From the NCBI RefSeq assembly GCF_001467895.1, contig NZ_LNYO01000004.1:1-64000 (forward strand): a stretch of 64,000 nucleotides of DNA, written 5' to 3'. A program made the translations under genes and the position numbers. The notes below the pieces were generated by a model. It searched no databases. It had not been told where the DNA came from and was given only the letters and a program-made list of their open reading frames with translations. Positions within the stretch are counted from its first letter, which is position 1. Each line of letters begins with the position of its first letter. Shown piece by piece: positions 29,610 through 39,700 of the stretch. The stretch comes from Legionella nautarum (GTDB lineage Bacteria > Pseudomonadota > Gammaproteobacteria > Legionellales > Legionellaceae).

Positions 29610-30827
29610 TCAACTTAGCCTGACAACTGAGGGGGATGGACTATCCTCTTCTAATTGCTCAATCTTAATCTTATTGAGCGAATTACCACTATCGATATAA
29701 GCAAAAGCCTGAGAAAAATCACGCAATTCCATCTTAAAAGTTGAGCGCGAAGTAGTAGAAATTTCGAGCCTTATCTCTCCTTTATTATCAATAACTTCCT
29801 TTGCCTGACGACCGCCTGGTAAGAAAAACTGAGTAATCCAGCGATCTTCTGCATAAGGATTACGCAAAATCACAAATTTTCGGTGGGTCATTTTACTCTC
29901 CGTAAACCCTAGCACTGCATAGCTGTGTTGTGCAATTAAACCCTCAGACGCTTTTGCTTTAGGTGAGGCAACAATGGGCTGTTGTGCTTTATGTGCTTCG
30001 ACTAAAGCACTATAAACTATTAGTTCATCTTTACTGTAATGGTTTTTTCCTGGTAAAAGCTTATTTTTAATGAGCCACTGTTTAACCGCTAATATTGCTT
30101 TTAGAGGGGAATCCTTGGACTTTTGTTGTTGACAATCTATAAAATTGAGAACCTCTTCTTCAAATAGAAGTTCTTTTCCAGAAACTAATTTTTTCCAGCT
30201 TTCTGGATCCTGAGCAACCCAATCCCACCAGTCATTTAATAAGCTTTTATCGTCTGAAAAAATATGTTTGATGAGCAAAACTTCTGTAGCCAATCTATCG
30301 TAGGGTCTTAATAAAAAGATGAAGGAATAAATATCCTCACCCGAACAACCATAAATTCTTTTGTTATACAATTCTTCGACAGTAGTGCGGGATTGGATAG
30401 AAGGGGCAATATAAGTATCAAACCCTCCAAGAAAGGTGCGCAGAACCTGCCTTGCATCTCCCGCTTTTAAGGTTTTATCATAATCACCGCTCATCAATGC
30501 CAAAGCTCCCGAGCTTAAAAGCCCCCAATTGGTAGGTAGCGATTTTTCAACAGCTATCCACATTGGCTTATCATCCTGAAAAAAATGGACATAAACTTTG
30601 TCCGATTTTTCAATAAGTAATTGACGGATATAGCTTTCTCCTTCTGGCAAAGCAAGAATGGCATTGATTACTGATAGTAGAAAGCAATTACCCGTATTTC
30701 CTCCTTGTTTTATTTGGTCCACAGCTAATCGTGGCGGGTAGATAGACTCGGTTGTTTTAGCATGGCTAATAGAGAAAAAAAATCGCCCCCCTTTGGGATT
30801 AGGAGCGTCTAAAACATTAGATGGCAT
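29610..30827 (-). CDS. Calpain-like cysteine protease, probable effector
   Basis: A 405-residue protein with the three active-site blocks of calpain (peptidase family C2) in order: QGGNTGNCFLLSVINAI (Cys48; compare the QGxLGDCWLLAA of calpains), QHSYAVLGF (His301) and ILRNPYAEDRW (Asn323; compare RNPWG.xEW). After Asn, RLEIS...FKMELRDFSQAFAYID follows the calpain pattern of a final strand and D-F. The Cys-His distance (253) is larger than usual, pointing to an insertion of about 90 residues. There is no signal peptide. The C-terminus (IEQLEEDSPSPSVVRLS) has a Glu-rich block before a short polar end, as in Dot/Icm substrates. Protease activity and translocation are inferred. Confidence 0.75.
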   Translation of the reverse strand: MPSNVLDAPNPKGGRFFFSISHAKTTESIYPPRLAVDQIKQGGNTGNCFLLSVINAILALPEGESYIRQLLIEKSDKVYVHFFQDDKPMWIAVEKSLPTNWGLLSSGALALMSGDYDKTLKAGDARQVLRTFLGGFDTYIAPSIQSRTTVEELYNKRIYGCSGEDIYSFIFLLRPYDRLATEVLLIKHIFSDDKSLLNDWWDWVAQDPESWKKLVSGKELLFEEEVLNFIDCQQQKSKDSPLKAILAVKQWLIKNKLLPGKNHYSKDELIVYSALVEAHKAQQPIVASPKAKASEGLIAQHSYAVLGFTESKMTHRKFVILRNPYAEDRWITQFFLPGGRQAKEVIDNKGEIRLEISTTSRSTFKMELRDFSQAFAYIDSGNSLNKIKIEQLEEDSPSPSVVRLS

Positions 30828-31109
30828 TATTTTAATATCGGATGATCATTAATAAGGCTAATTTTACTAAAATTTGCCCAACTGGAAAATAGCTGAATAG
30901 AACAATAACGAGTAAATAGCCTATTTTTTTGTAAAAAATTTTTTTCCCTTCTTTATAAGCAAAAATCAGCCCTCTAAGGAGCTGGCTTGTTATGATAAAA
31001 ATATTCCATTATGAGAAATTAATGAACATTTAATCTATAATAAATAAACCTTCAGGTGTATTTTTGATGTGGCTCAACGAGCAATTTTCCAAAAATCGCT
31101 AGGAGGTGA

Positions 31110-31214
31110 ATGGACAATTTGAATAAGGACATCTGTTATAAACATTTTTTACGAGGTATGCCAACTCAATTCCTTGATATGGCGAGTAGAAATGAAGGGA
31201 AATTAACAGGGTAA
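31110..31214 (+). CDS. Possible small protein (34 residues) before the GGDEF gene
   Basis: ATG at 31110 follows aggaggtga (31101-31109), which is fully complementary to the 16S rRNA 3' end, although only three bases separate AGGAGG from ATG. The frame reads MDNLNKDICYKHFLRGMPTQ and ends at 31214, four bases before the diguanylate cyclase ATG. A TTG three codons in has a longer spacing. It may be a leader peptide, a small co-transcribed protein or the remnant of a longer N-terminus. No homologue is recognised. The rest of the gap back to 30828 holds AT-rich DNA only. Confidence 0.35.
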   Translation: MDNLNKDICYKHFLRGMPTQFLDMASRNEGKLTG

Positions 31215-31218
31215 AAGA

Positions 31219-32382
31219 ATGTACTTATTCAAACAATTGATAGAATGGGTTGCTAATGATACCACTCCACAAATAGGTTACAGTCGTCAATATAGATTAA
31301 TTAAAACTGTCAGTGTCGAGCTTATCATTCTTGGTCTTTTCTTAATTTACATTTATAGCTCCTGGCATCTTTGGCGTTTGGTTTATCTTGTCACCGGAGC
31401 CTGTGTTATTGCAGCGCTCAATCTAATTATTCTTAAAAAAAATAAAAACAGTATATTCTGCGGCCATGTGTTGACTCTTCTTGTTTTAATCTCAACAACC
31501 TTGGCCAATTGTTGGATGGGGGGCATCGCTACTTCTTATTTTGGTTGGTTTTATGTCGTACCGATCCTTGCTGCAGCTGTAATAGGCTGGTCGGGTTTAC
31601 TGATCTATGCCTCTATTGCCCTCTTTATGGTTATTTTCTTCACAACGCAGACTGTTATCCCTGTCTACGAATTAGCTAACGCTGATTTTTTATTAATGGG
31701 ATTTATAAACCGTTTTTTTTCATTATTTGTCATTACAACAACTTTATATACCGTTCTACGGGAAAACGCACAATACGAAAAAATGCTCCGCGACCACAAT
31801 TATTTATTACAGGCCGATAAGGATAAATTTCATTATCTTGCCCGCTATGACACTCTAACTAATTTGCCCAATCGCTCTTATTTCAACGCTTATTTACAAA
31901 ATGTGCTTGATTCAGCCAAGATTAAAGGTCATTGTGTAACTGTCTTCTTTATGGACTTCGATGGCTTGAAAGAAGTGAATGATCATTACGGGCATGAAGC
32001 CGGTGATATTTTACTTGCTGAAGGAGGCAACCGCATGCAAGCTTGCCTCAGAGAAAATGACTTTCTCGCTCGGCTAGGCGGTGATGAGTTCACTGCCGTC
32101 GTCAATCATCTTGAAAAAGACAAAATACCTAAGTCGATTGCACAGCGTATTATCGAGGAGTTCAATAGACCTTTTGTAATTGGCGGCAGAGAAATTCATT
32201 GCAAGATCAGTATTGGCCTAGCGAGTTATCCCCATGATACTCGAAATGCCGATGCCCTGATTGCCAAAGCTGACAAGGCAATGTATGCCGCTAAAAACCT
32301 TGGTGGGAATACCTACCGTAAGAATAAGCGAACAAAGAAAATTTTTTATAAGGAATTTTCCATCCCCCGTTCAAAAAACTAA
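31219..32382 (+). CDS. Membrane diguanylate cyclase (GGDEF)
   Basis: Makes cyclic di-GMP from two GTP. The N-terminal 180 residues contain about six hydrophobic segments in pairs, a membrane sensor region. The GGDEF domain starts at RYDTLTNLPNRSYF and includes FFMDFDGLKEVNDHYGHEAGD, an intact active-site GGDEF (LARLGGDEFTAVV) and IGLASYPHD. No RxxD inhibitory site is seen five residues before GGDEF. There is no EAL domain. A 34-codon reading frame with a very strong ribosome-binding site precedes it by four bases. Confidence 0.92.
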   Translation: MYLFKQLIEWVANDTTPQIGYSRQYRLIKTVSVELIILGLFLIYIYSSWHLWRLVYLVTGACVIAALNLIILKKNKNSIFCGHVLTLLVLISTTLANCWMGGIATSYFGWFYVVPILAAAVIGWSGLLIYASIALFMVIFFTTQTVIPVYELANADFLLMGFINRFFSLFVITTTLYTVLRENAQYEKMLRDHNYLLQADKDKFHYLARYDTLTNLPNRSYFNAYLQNVLDSAKIKGHCVTVFFMDFDGLKEVNDHYGHEAGDILLAEGGNRMQACLRENDFLARLGGDEFTAVVNHLEKDKIPKSIAQRIIEEFNRPFVIGGREIHCKISIGLASYPHDTRNADALIAKADKAMYAAKNLGGNTYRKNKRTKKIFYKEFSIPRSKN

Positions 32383-32391
32383 CCTTAACCT

Positions 32392-32416
32392 GCTTCTCCT
32401 CAAAACGAGGAGAAGC
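32392..32416. other. Perfect ten-base hairpin after the GGDEF gene
   Basis: GCTTCTCCTC and GAGGAGAAGC form a perfect stem with a five-base loop. No T-run follows on either strand, so it is at best a factor-dependent terminator or an mRNA-stabilising structure. Confidence 0.5.
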
Positions 32417-32519
32417 CAACCGGGGCCCCCTGATATTTTCTCATTTGGCTTAGGTTACAAACTTGACATTAATCGAGCCCCCCCTTAGCATGCATAGATT
32501 CCATGAGTGAGGATTAACA

Positions 32520-33488
32520 ATGACGGTAAACCGTTTAAAAGCGCTAGTGAGTGATGATTTCGATGCGGTTAATACCCTCATTATTAACAAAATCCAATCA
32601 CAAATTGGCTTAATTGATGATTTAGCGCATCATATTGTACAAAGCGGTGGTAAGCGCCTACGCCCTTTACTAGTGCTTCTAGCAAGCCGTGCATGCAATT
32701 ATACCGGTAAAGATCACATCACATTGGCAGCAATGATTGAGTTTTTTCATACGGCAACCTTATTACATGATGATGTCGTCGATGAATCTACCTTAAGGCG
32801 CGGACGCGAAACCGCTAACGAGATTTGGGGCTCCAAGGCAAGCATTCTTGTCGGCGACTATCTTTTTACGCAATCCGTACAACTTATGGTAAGTGTTAAC
32901 CATTCACAAATTCTTCGCTTATTAGCGGATACTTCACATCAAATTAGTTGTGGAGAAGTGAAACAGCTTGTCAATCGCCATAACTCTTCCTTGTCAATCG
33001 AAGATTATTTTGACGTTATTCGTTCCAAAACTGCCCTGTTATTTGCCACCTCAGCCTCTATTGGGGCTCTCTTATCAGAGTCCGGCGAAAAAGTTGAACA
33101 AAGCTTATATGCCTATGGCCTTCATTTGGGTAATGCCTTTCAACTGATCGATGATGCTCTAGACTATTGTTCAGATGCAAAAACAATTGGCAAAAACATT
33201 GGCGATGATTTGGCTGATGGTAAAGCCACTCTACCCCTGCTGCACGCCCTGCAACACGGTACTTCGGCACAGCAACAACTAATCAGAGATAGTCTTCGTG
33301 AAGGAAGTTTGCAACATTTAACTGAAATCCTTGAAGCAATTGAGACCACCAAAGCGATAGAATTCACGAGAAACTATGCTGCACAAGAGGTTGATCGCGC
33401 TTTAACTGCCTTAGAAATTCTACCCAAGACAGTCTATAAAGATGCATTAGTAGAACTTGCCCTTTTTTCTCTGCAGCGTGATCACTAA
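32520..33488 (+). CDS. ispB: Octaprenyl (long-chain polyprenyl) diphosphate synthase
   Basis: Builds the ubiquinone side chain. It has both Asp-rich motifs, LLHDDVVDESTLRRGRE and QLIDDALDYCSD, with GGKRLRPLLVLLA upstream and small residues before the first motif as in long-chain synthases. The length of 322 residues matches IspB. In many gammaproteobacteria ispB is divergent from rplU-rpmA; here the two are about 9 kb apart. Confidence 0.93.
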   Translation: MTVNRLKALVSDDFDAVNTLIINKIQSQIGLIDDLAHHIVQSGGKRLRPLLVLLASRACNYTGKDHITLAAMIEFFHTATLLHDDVVDESTLRRGRETANEIWGSKASILVGDYLFTQSVQLMVSVNHSQILRLLADTSHQISCGEVKQLVNRHNSSLSIEDYFDVIRSKTALLFATSASIGALLSESGEKVEQSLYAYGLHLGNAFQLIDDALDYCSDAKTIGKNIGDDLADGKATLPLLHALQHGTSAQQQLIRDSLREGSLQHLTEILEAIETTKAIEFTRNYAAQEVDRALTALEILPKTVYKDALVELALFSLQRDH

Positions 33489-33534
33489 TTTGGATAGGTT
33501 CCGGCACAGCCTTGCCTCAGTAGAAAAATCAGAT

Positions 33535-33611
33535 CGGAGTGTAGCTCAGCCTGGTAGAGCACTGCCTTCGGGAGGCAGGGGTCGCAAGTTCGATTCTTGT
33601 CACTCCGACCA
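33535..33611 (+). tRNA. tRNA-Pro (anticodon CGG)
   Basis: A 77-base gene with CCA encoded. The acceptor stem cggagtg/cactccg, a D arm ending gcctggtaGAGC, the anticodon stem ctgcc/ggcag around the loop ttCGGga, and the T arm caagTTCGATTCttg are all in place. Reads CCG. Confidence 0.97.
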
Positions 33612-33697
33612 TCAAAAAAATCTTCGCCGATAAATTAGATTTATTATACAACAATGCCTCGTCTCACATCGTAAAATCCACAAACTTATGAAGAGTT

Positions 33698-33717
33698 GTT
33701 AATATTTTCTTAATTTT
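33698..33717 (+). promoter_or_regulatory. PmrA-type tandem box before the giant gene
   Basis: gTTAATATT and cTTAATTTT are separated by two bases, close to the consensus cTTAATatT repeated at 11 bases. It ends seven bases before a TAGAAT -10 (33725-33730), the same spacing as at 48520-48539. The start codon follows 38 bases after the -10 and has no clear Shine-Dalgarno sequence. Confidence 0.7.
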
Positions 33718-33768
33718 TGGCAATTAGAATAGCAATATTCCCGTAAAAACACCTCTCTGCATAAAAAC

Positions 33769-36700
33769 ATGACAACAATGAATGCTTCGCTATTTGCTCA
33801 TATTGAAAATGATGCAAATCTTTCGGGAACCTTCAATCTTGAAGGTCATTATTTTGTTAACACAGTTAAATACTTACATGATTATTTAAGAGAGTTGCAA
33901 CGTACAGAGAAAGTTCCTGCAGCGTATCTTCAAATGTTAAGGCAGCTAAGCAATTTGGCTGCAACTGAAGAACAGATACAACGACTCCAAATTACGAGTG
34001 GAGTTGATGCCAAATTTAATCTTTCAGACAAGATCGAAAAGCTTGCAGAAAGCATCACAAAATCTCTCGCTGGGCTAACAGAAGGTGAATCTATTCTCCT
34101 ACCAGGAGGCTGGATAAATAAAGATGGCGGTCATGGAATGGTTTACCAATTCACTCGCACAAACGATGGTGGCTATGATTTCACCGTATTTAATGCAGGT
34201 AGTGGAATTGAAAATCATGAAAAAAAATCCAGCCTTGATAAGGAGTTATATAATCCTACGAAGACTTGGCATTTTCCTAAACCCGAATCAGCTAAAGAAA
34301 ACGAAGAACTTGTTTTTTTTATAGCTCGTCTTCTTAAGACAAGAGTTAAATCGCTGCCGGAACATAAACAGAGACCTTTTTCAGGAAAAAGACTTTATAA
34401 AGAGACACTTGCAAGTATTAGCTATATTAGAGGGATGGAAGTTCCCGCAAAGAAAATTCCTGAACATGCTTATACTGCTGGACAGTTATCAGGCACTTGC
34501 GCACAACGTTGTTTGCATCAAATGCTTAAAATCAACTCTGCATCAAGCAGAGATTATGAGCGTTTTATCTTCAAGTTCAAACAGCATGCCCTTTTTGATT
34601 ATGCTAACCTTTGTCTTGATAAACGGACAGAACCCTATACTGCTTCTGTCAGAGACCAAATAAATTTGGCGATTGAAAACAACTTAAAAATACTAAACAG
34701 CCCTGGTCTCTTCGATGAGGCTGAAATTCAATTCCATCTAGGAAAATTTGCAGAAATAAAAGACAAGCTAGAGAGAACAGCCTATACCAAGCCGCCTCCA
34801 CAAGTCGTTATAGATGATCCAATACCTAATCTTAGTATTAATAATACTAATAAAGTAGCCGTGGCGCCAAGTTTGACTCAACCCAGCTATGATAAACCAC
34901 CTAAACCCATTGATTTTGGTACTGGAAAAAACTTTCTGCAGAATTTGGAGCGCTTTGTTAAGGAAATTAACCTTATAAAAGATCCGGCCTTACAATATTA
35001 TCATCTTGAAAAATTACTAACGACCTTACCCACTGAAACCTCGGATCCTTTTTATCAAGAGCTGAAATATTTAAATGAATATGAGGCCTTTGGTAATCAT
35101 ATTGATAAGATTCAAGAATTACTGCACAGTTTGCAAGAAAAATGGCTTAAAGGGGCACAGACACCCGCTTTACAGGTTATGACCTTATGTACAGCTACGA
35201 TACAGATGAACATAGAGGACACCATTGCTAGAACAAAAAAATTACCGTCCTTTAAGCCATTCATTGAAACCACTCTACACACGCTCCTTGGGAATAAAGC
35301 AAGAAATCCTTTTTATGCTACAAACCACCCTATACTTGATAAGAAATTTAAAGACCTAGAGAAACGTTTTCAGACATCCCCCACGATGACACACGCCCAT
35401 TTTTTTAATTATTTTAAAGAATTGTTGGCCACCGAAGCGACGTTAACTGAAGAGTTAACACTCGCCTATGATAAAAAATATGGTACTGAAACATCTGAGC
35501 TTCATGAGAACATTAGAAAAAATGGATTAAAAGCTCTCTGTATACTATCAGAGAACCTAAAATCAAATTCACTTTCAGCTAAATTTACTCCGCTGATAGC
35601 TAAAGTCAAAGCTCACCTTGCCTACGAAATTAAGCTGAGAGCGGTTATCAATCCCTTTTTTGAACAAAAACTAGATCGCTCAGACCTACAGTTTATAATG
35701 TCTAAGGATCAATTTCTTCTTTATAGCCCCTTGTATGCTTCTTTTCTTCCTTGGCAAGCCCTGTCCACAGCCATTACTCAGAACAAATACGCTTTAGAAG
35801 ATTCCCCTGCCAGGGACGCATTAATGGCAGATGTGAGTGAAAAATCGTTCCAAACCCCGTTAAAAGTAAAATCTGCCAATGCAATTCAGCTTAGCCCAGT
35901 GAAACCGATTGCTGATCAAGAAGATACACCTGCTGTTACGCAAGCAGATATTGTTGCGCGCGACTATTTTCATCTTCGAAGCAAACCCTCACTTCAGATT
36001 CCCCTAACGCTTGATTATTTTACACGCAATATCGCTAAGCTAAGCAAAGAGGCTGATCAACGTTATGTAGAAGCCAACCTCTTTCAGCCAGGACTTTTAC
36101 TTGAAGCCTGTAAAACAGCAATTTTTTTGCCACAATTTGATGAATTTCTGAAAACAGGCTTTCGCTTTTACAACAAAGAAGGCCAATTCACACGAGAATC
36201 GCTTTTCTTTGTCCATTTAAACTACAAAGTAAGCCGTTATTTAGCGATGACTGGCGCAAATGATGGAGCGGTGCACCTTCAAGCCCTTCATGAGCTACTT
36301 GTTAAACAATTGGCCTTACCTAATACGCAAGAGGTTACCTACGTTCTACAGCAACGTTTATTTTTAACTCTCTTAACACGTATTGAATTAGGGGAGCAAT
36401 CAGAGGAACTTTTTGCTAGTGCTTTCGAAGCCTTTTTCTACATCCAAAGTCATGCAAATCCCTTTATTCTTGAAGACCTTACTCACCGCATGGAAGTTGA
36501 GAAAGCTATTGCACAATTCCAAACCTTAATCATGCAACAGTCTCCTGCGTTGATTAGAAATACGCTGAGAGAGACCTTAGCAAAAAACCCCAGTACACAA
36601 GATTTGAAACTAGTAGAGGACGCATTTCCTATCTATACCTTGCTCGATAGAGAGGGTAAAAAAATCAAAGCCAATACCCTTCTAGGTAAACTATTCGAAG

Positions 36701-39700
36701 GAGGTTTAGCACGTTCAGGCGTACCTTTCACACTGCAAAAGCATCCACTGATAAAACACTTAGGGCTAGACAATATACAAGAATGCCTAATGTCCGAAGA
36801 TGGCAAATACCTGGTTTTAGAACACGAAACTAACAAAGTATACCTCTACTATGCTAATGACCAGCTTACTGTGCAAAAAGTTTGGAAAATTCGCGGCAGA
36901 GAGGAGATTTATGAACTAGAACCCATGACGGATGATCATCTTGCCAAACATGCTAATAGCACTCTTCAACCTATCAATGCTAACCTACCTGAAGTGTTAA
37001 TCGACGGATCTATGGACTTTTGGCGTCCTATTAAGCACTTGGATTCAACCTCGGGTTTACTAGTTAAGAACAATGTACCTGTCTATTCCAGTAGGGGAAC
37101 TCAGTTTTTTGCTTTAGATAAAGACCAGCAGGAAACCTCCTTTTCATTGGGACAACTTAATAAGCAAGCACGAGCACTTATTAATGCCTTTGAAAGTAAT
37201 CGATTCATCGTTATTCAAAAAAACCCAATGGGTCATACTATCGTCAAGTTACTCCGCTATGATCTTATTCTTGAGATGAAACCCAATGAATCCTATTTTG
37301 TCCATCAAGCAACTGGAGAACAGCTTATTGAATCCTCTCCTATTCACGCTTCCGTAGCAGGAATGGTTTTAGCGAGTAAGGATAATAGTGGTACTGTTCA
37401 TAGTCGTTATTTAGTTCCCGTCGCCCGTTTTTATGCCACGGAGCAAGGAGTGGAGCAAAGTGATTTTTATCCAGCCATCCATGACACCCAGGGTATCATT
37501 GCTAAAGCCAGACTTGAAGAAGAATGGAAGCGCAAGCCGCCTCTACAAAAACCACAGTGGGATTATGAAAATAGTGAAAAATATATAAGCTTGCGAATAC
37601 AGGGCGGGGAACCCATTGCCGACACTGTGGCTGATGCGCTTTATTTAGCTTATATTTATCTTGCAACGCACCAACCTGAAAAATCCTGGAAAATCCTGGA
37701 AGATTGCAATACTCGTCTAGGCGGATTAACTGGTGATCCTGCAGAATTGCAATACATTCGGTGGATTTGTAAAGACTTACCGCATTGCCTACCTGCTATG
37801 AGTAAAAAAGCAACCAAGAAGACCCCGCCTTATGTCGCTTGTCAACTTAAAGCAATGAGTCTTGCCTGTGATTTTCTGTTACAGGATAGAAAGTTTAATT
37901 TGGTTGAACCACAGGCCGCTAACACAGCTAATTCCACCTATGCAAGATTAGAACACAGAGATTTAGAAAATTTCCAAAAACAACTTCCGAGTATTATTTA
38001 TAAAAAGTTCACTCGTTTGCAAGCTATGCGTCGTCACATGCCGCACAACTATGTGCTTTCAATCATTGAACGCAAACGTCTATTGGACTATTACCATCAC
38101 ACCCAAGAACATCAACCTCGCGGAACCTTAGGCTATGAGTGGCTAAACTTAAGTCTTGATCTAATCCTTCAAGAAAAAGAAGCGCTTCTCGCCCGTTCTA
38201 AATCATATCCTCTCTCTGAGACTGACAAGAACCGACTCGCATTGATCGAGAAGCATTTAAAAAAATTCAAAGCCATTCATGCTAAATCAAGCATACTAGA
38301 ACTAGTTAGCATTGATTTATCTTTACCAGCAAAAAGTACAATCCAGCGTGCTCACTTAGCAGATTCAGCGGTTAAAGCTTTAGAAAGCTGGGAAAGTAAA
38401 CTGTCAGCTTCTGGCCATAAACAATTTACACCTTCAGCACTTGGGAGCGCACTAGAACTTCTCTCCTCAAATATGAGCGAAGAAGCTTTCTTAGCTAATT
38501 TCCCTGTCTATTTTCAAATAGCAGTTTTACATGAAAATCCGAGGTACAGTAAGCGTCTGGTTGATTTTTGCAGCCAAACCTTGCTTGCCCATCGTCATAT
38601 ACCTTTGACTGAGCAAGAATCGAATATCCCTTTATTATGCAATGTACTCTATCGCATTGCTCATAATAATTCTAAAGCGCAAAAGCAATTTTCCAAGCCT
38701 GAAATCAAATTGACTGAAGTAGTTTCTCAGGTAAGCCACTATCCCGTTCCAGCACTTCAAGTTTATCAAGCCAAAGATGTTTACCAAGAAATCCTAGCAA
38801 CACCCGAAGCAATTTTAGCTAGTCAACGCCCCGAACGCATACCCTTAGCTGTAGCAGAATTGCAGGATAGCTCTTTGCTCGAACAAGCCAATATCAAAAA
38901 ATGTCTGAGTGAGCTCAAATACGAGGATAACCAAACCCTAAATAACTTAGTTATTAATTTTAGGCAATTGTATGAAAGTGGTAGTATCGCTATTTCTGAG
39001 CTAACGAGTGAAGAGGAAGCTGGCAAGATCCTTTTTGAACTTGAACTAAAACAAAAAGAGCTTGCATCACGAATTATTGGAGAAAGCTCACTCGCTGCAT
39101 TCATTCAAGAAATTATTGGTACTGAACCCCTTCTCATAAAAAAAGCCGAAAACTCTTGGTGTGCAGCCTTAGAGCTTGCCAATCAAGGACCTGAAGATCT
39201 TGCACTCGCTCAAAAATGGCAGCTTGAAAAACTAGCAAAATCACGTCCTAGCTTAACTAGGGCTGATTTAATGGCAATTTATTGCCGTGCTGATAGAGCA
39301 TTCACTATAGAAAAAACAGGTCTAAATGCTGGCGATGCTGAGAAATTACAAAATTTAATTCATGTAGCATTGGTTGAAGGTATTCAGGCCAAGCTTGTTA
39401 AAAATATCAAAGAAAATTGGACAAAGGCAGTTGCAACAGGCGATTCAAACTATGCAGTCAAAGTTCTCGATGCCTTAGCAAGAGAAAGTATTCCAGGCTT
39501 AGATAAACCTTCTATTGTCATCATACAGCATGAAGAAGATATTCTACTTCGTACACGCCAAGTCAGTGCTCTTAAAGCCTTACTAGAGCGTCCCAACGAT
39601 GGCCTTGGTTTTAAAGAAAGAATCGAAAAAATCATCCCAGGGGGTGGTAAATCCAAGGTTATTCTCCCAATCCTCGCCGAAGAGAAAGCTCAAGGCGATA

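Noticed and set aside
31016-31036. TTAATGAAcaTTTAATCTA before the diguanylate cyclase gene as a fourth PmrA-type box
   Set aside because: The TTAAT period is right, but the outer half-site bases do not fit the consensus and a TATAAT follows with almost no gap, unlike the other boxes.
32392-32416. Rho-independent terminator after the GGDEF gene
   Set aside because: A perfect hairpin but with no T-tract on either strand.
33535-33768. tRNA-Pro as the attachment site of an integrated island that starts with the giant gene
   Set aside because: No integrase gene and no second copy of the tRNA 3' end was found downstream in the window.
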